7,698 nt of DNA from an uncultured Centipeda sp. (GCA_937925565.1 CALALM010000269.1:1-7698), one strand, 5' to 3'; positions 1-7,541 are shown, counted from the first letter of the stretch. Translations and numbers: made by a program. Notes: a model not told the origin generated them from the sequence alone.

Positions 1-3
1 AAG

Positions 4-55
4 CGGACAAAAAAGATGCGCTAAGATGGCGTGGCTGAATTTATCAGTGCTTCCT
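4..55 (-). repeat. Left copy of an outward-facing edge repeat
   Basis: Read on the minus strand from 55, this begins AGGAAGCACTGATAAA and ends with a T-run and GTCCG. It aligns to 7646-7698 (plus strand) over about 53 positions with one gap and roughly two thirds identity; the first 16 bases match at 14. It starts on the base after the TAG of the TPR gene and runs out of the window. It may be the end of an IS element or MITE; the AGGAA..CTGATAAA start is reminiscent of IS5-group ends, but this is from memory. Confidence 0.5.
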
Positions 56-2575
56 CTATTCCTCATCCCTCGGATTTCCATCCTCATCAAGGGGGATGTA
101 GACGCACTTCTCCTGCCACGGGTACTGATACGCGAGCGTGACCTGATTGTCAAGCCCATAGTGTACGGCGGTCAGTGCGCCCGTGCCCGCATCATCGACG
201 CGCTTCAGCCAGTGCCCGTCATCGAGCCTCTCTTTTTGCGTGCGCAGCCATGCGGGATCGCGCTTCGAGAGCCCCGCCTCGTTCATGCGGAAGACAAGCC
301 GCACGGTTGTATCGCCCACGGGATAGTCGAAGCTGCAATAGGGCGCGTTCCGCTCGTAGTTCTTCGGGTCGGGGCGGAAGAGATGTTTGAAATAGGCGAG
401 TCCCGCCTTGTTTGTCGTGATGCAGGAGATGACGCGCTGCTTGTCGCACATCTCTTCATCCGCATCGCCATGCGCTTCCCAATTTTCCCCTGCCTCAGAT
501 GCCTCCTGCAGCTCTTTATCAAACTCCGGATCAATCCAGTGGTAGGACATCTGCTCGATGGTCGCGCCCTCCTCGATCTCACGCGCAAGCGTCAGGAATT
601 CGTGATCGTCCGGCACGAGGGCAAGCCCCTTCTGCACCGCCGAGCGCGCCCCGTCACGGTCGCTGAAGTGTGCGCGGAGTTTGCCGAGCTGCAGATATGT
701 CCACGGATAGTCCGGCTCCTCCTGTGCACCCTTCTCTGCCATGCGAAGTGCATCGTCCAGTCGCCCGCAGTACATGAGAGCGACGGCGTAGCGGTAGTAG
801 TATGTCCCGCAGCCGCGCGCGTTCGCCTCTGCTGCGGGCAGCCACTGCGTTGTGCGGTAGTAAGATTCGTACGTGTTCAGATTGTTGCACGCATACGCGT
901 ACCAGAGAGCAATATCCAGATCGGCGTATGCCTCCTCGCGCGTGAAGTTTCCCTTGATCGTACCGTTTTTGATGTACGACTCAAGATAATGGAACATTTT
1001 GTAAAAATAGCCCGTCGAGCCGTCGTCCATCGCCTTAAGTTTCCGAACCGCCGCAGGGGAGAGCAGGGAGGATTTCGCGGCGGCGGGGTTTTCCTGCTCC
1101 GCGCTTTCCTCCTCCTCCGTACGATCAAAGAGGCTGACGGAATTTGCGTCCCGTCGGAAGGAGTGGAATACCGCCCACGGCAGATCCGTCTGTTCGAGAA
1201 AGTCGTTGGCGGCGTCGAGGACGGCGCGCAGATCCCATGCGAGAAAGTCCAGATAGCCGCAGTCCGTACCCGTCGCTCCGCCAAGGAAGGTCACGGCATC
1301 CGGCTCCTTGGTATCCCTCTCGATTGCCGTCATGAGCGCATCGCGAAACGCGAGGGGAGCCTCCGAATCCGCGCGCAGCGCATCCGTCAGCGGATAGGCG
1401 AGAAAGCCCGCCACAATCCCGTCCGCATGGTACATGTCCACGAGCGTCGCATCGTTTTCCGTATAGGCGCTGAGGATGGAGGGCAGACGCGTACTGCCCG
1501 TGTAGACATCGAACCGCCAGCTCGTATCGGAAATATTCTGCGGCTCGCGTTCGTAGGCGAGATAGGAGTGCTCCAGATAGTCCTCTGCATCGCTGTCGAG
1601 AGAAAGACCCGCCTCCTCAAGGGACTTTGGCAGATCCGTCAGTAACATCGACGGCTCTTCCCGTGGCGCATCGAGGACTTCGAAATCATGGATGAGGCGG
1701 ATGGAGGCGATTTCGCCGAGTGCCTGATCGACGATCGTGGAGAGCATCCACCATGCGCGATTCTCGTCCTCCTTCAGGAGAGGCAGGAGCTTTTCGCAGT
1801 AGACCATGAGGGCGATCCCCTTTCCCTCCTGTGTGAACCAGACGGCGACATCCTTCATCTCGATGCTGTAGTCGCCCGTACGCAGGGCACCAAGAGAGGC
1901 GGTGCGCCCGACGCGGATGTCCCAGTGCTCGCGCACGGAGGTGGGGGCATGGCGCGCGAAATAGATGAGCGGAAAGAGCTTTGCGCGCATGCCCTCGGGC
2001 GTCAGAATCAGCTCATATTTCGCGCCGCCCTTTCCAAGCTCGAATGAGACGTCATCAAAGGCGATGCGCAGGACAGTGTCGCATCGCTCGATGAGCTCCT
2101 CGCCGTGCTCCGATCCCGCATCCATCAGCGCGCGCAGCTCCGCTTCTATGTTCTCGAACGCCGCCCACGCTTCCTGTACGCGGATGCGGAACGGACGCTG
2201 AAAGAGCGGCAGGGAAAGGTCCTTGTGACAGTACGCAATCATACTCTTGGTATCCGCATCGCCGGGAAGCGCGGCGAGTGCCGCCTCGAAGTAGGGGAGG
2301 GCGCGGTCCTCGCGGTCGAGGTAGTAGTAGGCGTAGCCCATGCGGAAGTTCCAGAGATGATCGCCCGCGAAATAGTTCGCGTGCGGCGCGAGGAGTCCGA
2401 TTGCCTTTTCAAAATACGCGCGGTCCTCTGCGCTCGCCGCATTGTTGTAGGCACGTGCAAGCTCACTGTCGAGTTCCGGCGTGCGCTCCTCGCTTGGCAG
2501 CGCCTCGATCTCCGCGATGATCTTCTGAAATTCGTTGTTCTCGTGCCAAATTTGGCACTGTTCGAGTAAGGTCAT
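56..2575 (-). CDS. Large TPR-repeat protein with a central domain of unknown function (839 aa)
   Basis: Last gene of the four-gene operon. Helical TPR-like repeats lie at about residues 35-118 (for example GYAYYYLDREDRALPYFEAA, followed by LPGDA) and at about 550-665 (YAVALMYCGRLDDALRMAEK, then EEPDYPWTYLQLGKL and LVPDD). Between them, about 155-300 and 350-485 form a globular region with many aromatic residues (KYELILTPEGMRAKLF, EHWDIRVGR, ENRAWWMLSTIVDQ, GGATGTDCGYLDFLAWD) that I know only as an unnamed region of Firmicute TPR proteins. An acidic linker follows (486-500), and a separate C-terminal domain covers about 712-835. There is no signal peptide or membrane segment, so it is probably a cytoplasmic scaffold or adaptor. 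The ATG has AGGAG at 2582-2586, six bases upstream, and lies 16 bases after the SUFU gene stop, which suggests coupling. The TAG stop touches the left edge repeat. The coding call is firm; the function is unknown. Confidence 0.93.
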   Translation of the reverse strand: MTLLEQCQIWHENNEFQKIIAEIEALPSEERTPELDSELARAYNNAASAEDRAYFEKAIGLLAPHANYFAGDHLWNFRMGYAYYYLDREDRALPYFEAALAALPGDADTKSMIAYCHKDLSLPLFQRPFRIRVQEAWAAFENIEAELRALMDAGSEHGEELIERCDTVLRIAFDDVSFELGKGGAKYELILTPEGMRAKLFPLIYFARHAPTSVREHWDIRVGRTASLGALRTGDYSIEMKDVAVWFTQEGKGIALMVYCEKLLPLLKEDENRAWWMLSTIVDQALGEIASIRLIHDFEVLDAPREEPSMLLTDLPKSLEEAGLSLDSDAEDYLEHSYLAYEREPQNISDTSWRFDVYTGSTRLPSILSAYTENDATLVDMYHADGIVAGFLAYPLTDALRADSEAPLAFRDALMTAIERDTKEPDAVTFLGGATGTDCGYLDFLAWDLRAVLDAANDFLEQTDLPWAVFHSFRRDANSVSLFDRTEEEESAEQENPAAAKSSLLSPAAVRKLKAMDDGSTGYFYKMFHYLESYIKNGTIKGNFTREEAYADLDIALWYAYACNNLNTYESYYRTTQWLPAAEANARGCGTYYYRYAVALMYCGRLDDALRMAEKGAQEEPDYPWTYLQLGKLRAHFSDRDGARSAVQKGLALVPDDHEFLTLAREIEEGATIEQMSYHWIDPEFDKELQEASEAGENWEAHGDADEEMCDKQRVISCITTNKAGLAYFKHLFRPDPKNYERNAPYCSFDYPVGDTTVRLVFRMNEAGLSKRDPAWLRTQKERLDDGHWLKRVDDAGTGALTAVHYGLDNQVTLAYQYPWQEKCVYIPLDEDGNPRDEE
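2543..2558. repeat. Perfect 16-bp palindrome at the start of the TPR gene
   Basis: GTGCCAAATTTGGCAC is fully self-complementary and lies about 18 bases inside the TPR-protein gene, where it encodes Cys-Gln-Ile-Trp-His. As DNA it could be a binding site for a dimeric regulator. As RNA it has no unpaired loop unless the centre opens. It may be coincidental. Confidence 0.5.
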
Positions 2576-2591
2576 GTATTGCTCCTGTTGC

Positions 2592-4562
2592 TTAGTCCCA
2601 CCAGAAATACCAGATGTTTGACTGCCTCAGATCGCGCGCGAGACGCGTGACACTCATGCCGGGGGCGCCCTGCTCGATGATGTCGGCGCAGAACGCATAC
2701 TGCTCCTTCGCCAGATCCAAGGCACGCTCCTGCGGCTCTATGGGCGCGGGAACGCTGTATTCGAGCGTGTCATAGGTGAGGACGGCAGGCACAGCGCCGT
2801 GCTGTTCGTGCCAGTATTTCGAGACCGCCATCAGCGCGGCGGTGTCGGGACAGTCGTTCCACCCGCCGAACGGCAGATAGGCGAACACCTCCCACGGATT
2901 CTTTACGGGAATCTTGGCGAGAATCATCGGCTGGGTTTTCTGCGTCTCGTAGTCCCAATAGCTGATAAAGTGGTCGGTCTCACGGAAATCCTCTCCCTCC
3001 ACATCGTCCGGCGCCTCCCCTCGGCTCAGTTCAAAACGCTCGCCGAGCCGCTCCATCAGTATCGCCTTGCCGTCCGGCAGAGGCTGTGCAAGCATTTTTT
3101 CGCGGTACTTTTCCACGGCATCGGCATCGAAACCATAGTCCTTGAACGCGCCCTTTTCCGCCTCCGCATTCATCGCTAGGCTCTCCCACAGTGTATCGCT
3201 CGGGACGATGAGGAGGGGGACATAGCCCTCTCGTACGCCAAGCCGTGCAGCGTAACTATATGCCGCGACAATCGGATCATCGTCCGCCATCGGCGGGAAG
3301 TACATCAGAGAGCAGTCTGCTCTGCTGCAGTTCAGGTACTGCATGATTGCGGCAGCGACGTCGCTTGGTGCCTCATCTTCATTTTCCTTTCGCTCGTCGC
3401 TGTTCCGCTTCCATGCGTCCCATCGCTGTGTGATGAGCCGTGCCATAGCCGCATAGTAGTCCTCGTCGAACGGGACAAAGAGGTATGCCTCCTGTTTGAA
3501 CTCGTTCGAGTGGTAACGCGCCGCACCGAAGTAGGAGAGGGCATAGTTGTCGATGTCCGAGGGGAAGGAGGGGGCCTCGCCGTCGTAGTAATACTGTGCG
3601 AACGCCGTGCCCTCCTCGCCAAAGAAACCGCGCATCAGAATACCGTGCAGGTCGTCGCGGATAAAGGGGCGCAGGTCGGTATCTGCCGGATGCTCCCGCA
3701 CGGCGCGGACAGTCGCCGCATACTGGCGGACGAACCAATCCGCCATCAGCTCGTGCTCGATGCAGTAGCGCAGATAGATCGCGAGGTGGTTGTACGCCGT
3801 GATCTCATCCACGGGCAGCTTCTTTTCGCGCAGGCTGTCGAGGTGCCACTGCGCATTGTCCATTACGAGATCGGTGAAGTCCTCGGACGCGAGTGCGCTG
3901 CGCCTCTCCGGATCAATGACGAAGCTCACACGACGCTCGTCAAAGATGTTCAGCAGCTCTTTTGCACTGCGGTCGAACTTGTAGTTGAGTTCGTCCCGGT
4001 AGAGTGGGATGATCTGATAGAAGTTGACCTCATCTCTATCGGGGAGAACGCAGACGTTGCTGCCGCCCTTTTTGACCTGACCGCTGACGATCAGTGCGGC
4101 GGAGAGTGCAGTATTTTTTGCGTAGGGGGATCTGCCGTCAATCGTGTGTCCCCATGCGAGCCATGTATCGTCCTCGATTGGCAGACGTGCAAGAGTCTTC
4201 AGCAGGCGGATCGGCCAGTAGTGCACTTCGTCGTCCTCGTGGATCTTCCAGTCGGGCGGCAGGGCGATCGCGAGTTCCGCGCGTTCGAGCTTGTATTCGG
4301 CGAGCTCTTTTGGCACGTTCATACGGTGCGCGCCCATCCCGAGGGTGACGAGCATATAGTAGTTGCGTTCCTCGGTCGGATCGACAATGCAGATGTCCAG
4401 GTGGATGTCCGGCGAGACAATCTCATGAAAGACGTTTGCATACGTGCCGAAGTTCGTCTCAATGTAACTTTCGACGGTCTCCAGTTCTTCCTCGGTATAG
4501 ACCTCTGTGGGCATGGGGGCTTTCTTTTTATACGCAGAGTCATTTCTGCCAATTTTTTTCAT
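2592..4562 (-). CDS. SUFU-domain protein with DUF4253-like C-terminus (656 aa)
   Basis: Residues about 38-212 match the Suppressor-of-fused fold family: DICIVDPTEERNYYMLVTLG, ELAIALPPDWKI, YWPIRLLKTLARLP, DTWLAWGHTI, then VNFYQIIPLYRDELNYK. The central part (about 225-440) is not recognised. The last part (about 445-656) resembles DUF4253: PLLIVPSDTLWESLAMN, VKNPWEVFAYLPFGGWNDCP, LMAVSKYWHEQHGAVPA, YAFCADIIEQG and the terminal WYFWWD. SUFU proteins bind partner proteins; in bacteria they are known mostly from genomic context, often as immunity-type partners of polymorphic toxins. No enzymatic motif or export signal is visible. The frame stays open upstream to 4739, but the start MKKIGRND at 4562 is preferred: AAAGGAG sits six bases before it, and the 59 upstream codons read as a shadow of the 143-aa gene. 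It overlaps that gene by 23 bases. Domain calls come from remembered family patterns, not a search. Confidence 0.93.
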   Translation of the reverse strand: MKKIGRNDSAYKKKAPMPTEVYTEEELETVESYIETNFGTYANVFHEIVSPDIHLDICIVDPTEERNYYMLVTLGMGAHRMNVPKELAEYKLERAELAIALPPDWKIHEDDEVHYWPIRLLKTLARLPIEDDTWLAWGHTIDGRSPYAKNTALSAALIVSGQVKKGGSNVCVLPDRDEVNFYQIIPLYRDELNYKFDRSAKELLNIFDERRVSFVIDPERRSALASEDFTDLVMDNAQWHLDSLREKKLPVDEITAYNHLAIYLRYCIEHELMADWFVRQYAATVRAVREHPADTDLRPFIRDDLHGILMRGFFGEEGTAFAQYYYDGEAPSFPSDIDNYALSYFGAARYHSNEFKQEAYLFVPFDEDYYAAMARLITQRWDAWKRNSDERKENEDEAPSDVAAAIMQYLNCSRADCSLMYFPPMADDDPIVAAYSYAARLGVREGYVPLLIVPSDTLWESLAMNAEAEKGAFKDYGFDADAVEKYREKMLAQPLPDGKAILMERLGERFELSRGEAPDDVEGEDFRETDHFISYWDYETQKTQPMILAKIPVKNPWEVFAYLPFGGWNDCPDTAALMAVSKYWHEQHGAVPAVLTYDTLEYSVPAPIEPQERALDLAKEQYAFCADIIEQGAPGMSVTRLARDLRQSNIWYFWWD

Positions 4563-4971
4563 CGTGTTCTCCTTTATGACTGAGGAGCAGGCTCTCCAGC
4601 ATCGTTTCCAGAAGGCTTGTCGGTGTGATGACGAATCCCTCCGCCGTAATTTTTTCATTGAAGAAATCAACGGAGCGGTCGTGGTCAAGGAAGTGATTCC
4701 GTGCCAGGTATTGCCCGACATCGTCGAGGGTAAAGGCACATTCCCTGAGCACCGTGTCGGTGAAGGCGTTGGCGTAATGGATGCTCTTCATCGTGCGCTT
4801 CAGCTTTGTCGCCGGGTAGGCATTGCATAGTGCCTGTCGGAGCGCTGTCGCCATCTGTGCGGGCGAGGCATCCTCTGTGACCGGCATGGACGGGAGGATG
4901 CGCTCACGGCAAAGGTGCGCGTACAGTGTGCGGAACTTTTCTGCAAGTACGGTATCATCATGGTCGGTCAT
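4540..4971 (-). CDS. Small protein of unknown function (143 aa)
   Basis: Second gene of the operon, which I do not recognise. The product is soluble and looks mostly helical, with a mixed-charge N-terminus (MTDHDDTVLAEKFRTLYAHL), a basic patch (KLKRTMKSI, about 56-64), a middle helix region (CAFTLDDVGQYLARNHFLD) and a hydrophilic tail (HKGEHDEKNWQK). There are no transmembrane segments, zinc motifs or signal peptide. The ATG lies nine bases after the TGA of the zinc-ribbon gene, with a weak GAGG site overlapping that stop, so translation is probably coupled to the gene before it. Its own 3' end contains the ribosome binding site and the first 23 bases of the SUFU gene. This embedding and the uniform composition support a real gene. 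Possible roles such as chaperone, adaptor or antitoxin-like partner are guesses. Confidence 0.82.
   Translation of the reverse strand: MTDHDDTVLAEKFRTLYAHLCRERILPSMPVTEDASPAQMATALRQALCNAYPATKLKRTMKSIHYANAFTDTVLRECAFTLDDVGQYLARNHFLDHDRSVDFFNEKITAEGFVITPTSLLETMLESLLLSHKGEHDEKNWQK
4569..4575 (-). promoter_or_regulatory. Ribosome binding site fixing the start of the SUFU gene
   Basis: AAAGGAG lies six bases before the ATG at 4562 and inside the last codons of the 143-aa gene. It rules out the longer upstream reading (to 4739) and implies that ribosomes finishing the 143-aa gene help initiate the SUFU protein. Confidence 0.8.
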
Positions 4972-4980
4972 GGCTGCGCC

Positions 4981-6066
4981 TCACGTCTGCTGGTGCTGCA
5001 TGGAGACAATTTGACAGTCGGGGCAGAACTCGATGTAGAGCGTGCCCTCCATATAGTCCGTCAGCGCCTCCCAATGAATCTGCATGAGGTACTTCATCGG
5101 CTGCCCGCAGTCGGGGCACGCTGTATACTCCCAGTCCTGCCACCAGAGCGCAAAGCCGCCGAGCGTGCAGGTGTCCTCGAAGCGTGCGCCGTAGAATAGA
5201 GGAACGGGCGTCTCGCCGAGGATGAGATTGTTTTCAAAAATCCTGACGAGCTCCTCTTCGATATACGTGGTATCGCCCGTATCTTCGTAGGAAAGCACCT
5301 CGCTGCCGCCATCGAGCGTGTAGCGGCTCAGTATCGGCTCTGCATATGCGACGCAGTTCGGACAGCAGGTTGCTGTGAGGATGCCGTCGATGCCGAGGAA
5401 GTGCAGACGCGCATCCCGTCCGTCGAGGACGAGCATATCCGCCATGCGGCTGCCGCAGTGCGGGCAGTGCTCCTCCCGCGGACGGGCGATGCGGATGGGC
5501 GAGCGGCGGAGCTCCTCCTCTGATGCGGCGTGTACCAGTGGATAGCAGGTGTCGTAGTTCAGCGTACGGCGCCGTCCCTCGCGGTCGAATGTCCAGCCGC
5601 CGCACTGCGCATAGACGGAGGGATCGACGTGCAGCTTCCCGCGCCACGGGCGCGGATTGCGTTCGAGTGCAAGGAGTGCCGCAAGGGATTGGTCATCGCC
5701 CTGCATCGCAAGACACATCATAAGCTCGTTCGCCTCATGTGCGACATCCGTCTCCATCAGTGCTGCGATCAGTCCATCCTGCACATCCGTCGGCGCGTGA
5801 TAGTAGAGTGCCGAGGGCCAGAAGGAACGCGCTGCGAGTGCCGCGCGTGGGATCTCCGGCGCGAGCCGTCCGCGACAGCAGAGCAGATACCAAAAATCAT
5901 CGGGAACATCCTCGATCTGCGCGATGATCTCCTGCTCCTTTGCCGCGACCTCCTCGGGCGTCCATGCGAGTGCCGCACGGCGATTCGCCGCTGTCCTGCA
6001 CCGCCAGCAGAGTCCCTTGTAGCCGAGCTCCGTGCCGCAGTCGGGGCATTGGTAGGGGAGCGTCAT
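4981..6066 (-). CDS. Multi-zinc-ribbon protein with YwqG/DUF1963-like tail (361 aa)
   Basis: First gene of the operon. Cysteines occur as three pairs of CxxC knuckles: C7/C10 with C20/C23 at the very N-terminus; C201/C204 with C235/C238; and C317/C320 with C348/C351. Each pair could hold one zinc ion. Residues about 35-135 look helical. The C-terminus (TLGGFALWWQDWEYTACPDC, then MKYLMQIHW, YIEFCPDC and a final QHQQT) resembles the end of YwqG/DUF1963-type proteins, where a GG.P.W.Q motif is followed by C..C and a Q-rich end. That resemblance is from memory and not certain. No catalytic motif, signal peptide or membrane segment is seen; a protein- or nucleic-acid-binding role in the cytoplasm fits. 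The start is well supported by AAAGGAG at 6073-6079, six bases before the ATG, and a promoter just upstream. Confidence 0.92.
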   Translation of the reverse strand: MTLPYQCPDCGTELGYKGLCWRCRTAANRRAALAWTPEEVAAKEQEIIAQIEDVPDDFWYLLCCRGRLAPEIPRAALAARSFWPSALYYHAPTDVQDGLIAALMETDVAHEANELMMCLAMQGDDQSLAALLALERNPRPWRGKLHVDPSVYAQCGGWTFDREGRRRTLNYDTCYPLVHAASEEELRRSPIRIARPREEHCPHCGSRMADMLVLDGRDARLHFLGIDGILTATCCPNCVAYAEPILSRYTLDGGSEVLSYEDTGDTTYIEEELVRIFENNLILGETPVPLFYGARFEDTCTLGGFALWWQDWEYTACPDCGQPMKYLMQIHWEALTDYMEGTLYIEFCPDCQIVSMQHQQT

Positions 6067-6114
6067 GATCGGCTCCTTTCCGTGATTCCTGTTGTGGGAA
6101 TATTCATCTGTTTT

Positions 6115-6143
6115 ATGATAGTATAGATGTATTGCGGCTTCAA
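6115..6143 (-). promoter_or_regulatory. Sigma-70/sigma-A type promoter of the four-gene operon
   Basis: On the minus strand, TTGAAG (-35, 6138-6143, 4 of 6 consensus bases) is followed by a 17-base spacer and TATCAT (-10, 6115-6120, 5 of 6). The expected transcription start is near 6108, giving a leader of about 40 bases before the ATG at 6066. The region is visibly AT-rich compared with the flanking genes. No clear operator lies over it. Confidence 0.65.
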
Positions 6144-6161
6144 TAGGTCTTTTGGGTAAGA

Positions 6162-6194
6162 TTGACCATCAAGAACAGTCTTGACATGGATCAA
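6162..6194 (-). terminator. Bulged hairpin behind the MATE gene, possible weak terminator
   Basis: Twelve bases after the MATE stop, the minus strand can fold as TTGA-T-CCA-TG-TCAAGA, loop CTGT, then TCTTGA-TGG-TCAA: 13 pairs in three blocks with two small bulges. The core TCAAGA/TCTTGA stem is perfect. The stem is AT-rich and no T-run follows, so it is a poor intrinsic terminator. It could instead stabilise the MATE mRNA 3' end. Confidence 0.4.
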
Positions 6195-6205
6195 GGCAGT
6201 CCTCC

Positions 6206-7534
6206 CTACAGATATCCGTATTGCTTCCGCTTCTGCCAAAGGAGCAGGAAGGTGAGCGATGCGCCGAGGAAGTCTGCGGCAGGCGTCGCCATGAATACGC
6301 CGTCCACGCCGAAAATATACGGAAGGAGGAGCAGGAAGCCGAGCAGACAGACGAGTGTGTCCCAGATGGAGAGCAGGGCGGAGGTGCGTCCGTCGCCGAG
6401 CGCGGTGAAGAACGACGAGCCGTACATGCTGAATCCGAGGAAGAGGAAGGCGATCGCGTGGATGCGGAAGCCGTGTACGGCGAGTTCGTAGACGTGCGTG
6501 CCCTCGGCGGCGAAGATGCCTGTGATCGGCGCGGCGATGAGGATGCTGACCGCGGTGGTAAAGAGGGAGAATGCGGCGATGAGCGTGAGGCTGCGGCGCA
6601 GGATTCCACGCAGGGCGTGCGTGTCGCGTTTGCCGTAGTTGAAGCTCGCCAGAGGTGCGACACCCTCGGCGTAGCCCATGTAGATGCCCGTGAGCAGCCC
6701 GGAGATGTACTCGGAGATGGCGATTGCCGCCACACCGTCCGCACCCGCCAGATGCATCATCGTATTGTTCATGACGATCATGATGAGGCTCATCGAGAGC
6801 TGCATCACCATCTCACTTGAGCCGTTGCCCATCGCGGAGAGGACGGAGCGCAGCCGCCAGACGGGACGTACGAACCGCAGTGTGCCGCGCCGATGAACGG
6901 CAAAGTAGTAAAGTCCTACGAATGCGGAGATGGAGTAGCCCGTTGCTGTGGCGATGGATGCTCCCTCCAGCCCCCAGCCGAGGACAAAGAGGAGGATGTA
7001 GTCGAGCACCATGTTGACGATGCCGCCGACGAAGGAGGAGAGCATCGCGAGGCGTGGCTGTTCCGCTGCAACGAGGAAGATGTCGAGGATCAGCCCTGCC
7101 ATCGTGAGCGGTGTCGAGACGAAGAGAGGAACGGCGTACACTTCGCAGAGGGGATAGAGGGCATCGTCCGCGCCGAAGAAGTAGAGAATCGGGTGCAGGA
7201 AGGTCATGCCGAGCACGGCAATCATCGTGCTGAGAATGACGCAGACGAGGACGAGCAGGGAGAAATTTTCGCGTGCATGGCGATTTTCGCCCGCGCCGAG
7301 CTGCGCTGCAACGAGCGCACTCCCGCCCGTGCCGAGCATGGTTGCAAGCACAATCGTGAGCGGGATGAACGGCATGACGATGTTGATCGCCGACAGTCCA
7401 TCCGTCCCGACGGCGTGCGCGACGAAGAAGCCGTCGACGATGAAGTTCACATTCATAAAGATCTGTGACACGATCATCGGCACGGCGAACGCGAGCAGTG
7501 TGCGGTAGGTGATGGGCTGGGATAGCTGCGCCAC
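6206..7534 (-). CDS. MATE-family multidrug efflux transporter (442 aa)
   Basis: Integral membrane protein of normal MATE length with about 12 hydrophobic helices in two related halves (about 12-215 and 235-432). Family-typical stretches include the N-terminal FAVPMIVSQIFMNVNFIVDG, the loop GTGGSALVAAQLGAGEN (about 68-84), GGIVNMVLDYILLF with GLEGASIATA (about 170-198), and the second-half loop GIYMGYAEGVAPLASFNYGK (283-302). The polar spacing resembles the MepA/NorM-like branch. MATE proteins export cationic drugs or metabolites using a Na+ or H+ gradient; the substrate cannot be told here. The start is GTG, preceded by AAAAGGAGG with seven bases of spacing. An ATG directly after the SD is out of frame. 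The gene is separated from the downstream operon by 139 bases with a hairpin and a promoter, so it is probably a separate transcription unit. Confidence 0.96.
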   Translation of the reverse strand: MAQLSQPITYRTLLAFAVPMIVSQIFMNVNFIVDGFFVAHAVGTDGLSAINIVMPFIPLTIVLATMLGTGGSALVAAQLGAGENRHARENFSLLVLVCVILSTMIAVLGMTFLHPILYFFGADDALYPLCEVYAVPLFVSTPLTMAGLILDIFLVAAEQPRLAMLSSFVGGIVNMVLDYILLFVLGWGLEGASIATATGYSISAFVGLYYFAVHRRGTLRFVRPVWRLRSVLSAMGNGSSEMVMQLSMSLIMIVMNNTMMHLAGADGVAAIAISEYISGLLTGIYMGYAEGVAPLASFNYGKRDTHALRGILRRSLTLIAAFSLFTTAVSILIAAPITGIFAAEGTHVYELAVHGFRIHAIAFLFLGFSMYGSSFFTALGDGRTSALLSIWDTLVCLLGFLLLLPYIFGVDGVFMATPAADFLGASLTFLLLWQKRKQYGYL

Positions 7535-7541
7535 GGAACAT

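Noticed and set aside
4..55. Intrinsic terminator after the TPR gene
   Set aside because: There is a six-base T-run on the minus strand (9-14), but no adequate stem before it; only stems of 3-4 pairs can be drawn.
26..1645. Long plus-strand open frame (539 codons) opposite the TPR gene
   Set aside because: The translation is rich in Arg, Val, Cys and Ile with no recognisable fold. It is antisense to a clearly coding gene in GC-rich DNA, where such shadows are common.
2543..2575. TTTGGCAC near the palindrome as a sigma-54 -24 element
   Set aside because: No TTGC-type -12 element lies at the required distance on either strand.
3510..4583. Plus-strand open frame (357 codons) opposite the SUFU gene
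   Set aside because: Same pattern of an antisense shadow; the opposite strand carries unmistakable SUFU motifs and a good ribosome binding site.
4563..4739. Upstream extension of the SUFU frame by 59 codons
   Set aside because: The added residues are an out-of-frame reading of the 143-aa gene and lack family resemblance; the AAAGGAG site points to the start at 4562.
56..6066. Operon as a complete toxin-immunity or defence system
   Set aside because: Some families are immunity-associated, but no toxin domain, nuclease, protease, deaminase, ATPase or membrane effector is seen in any of the four proteins, so a named system cannot be claimed.
6813..7541. 242-codon minus-strand frame starting at the ATG next to the MATE Shine-Dalgarno
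   Set aside because: The ATG directly touches the SD (no spacing) and the product is an Arg/His-rich low-complexity shadow of the transporter.
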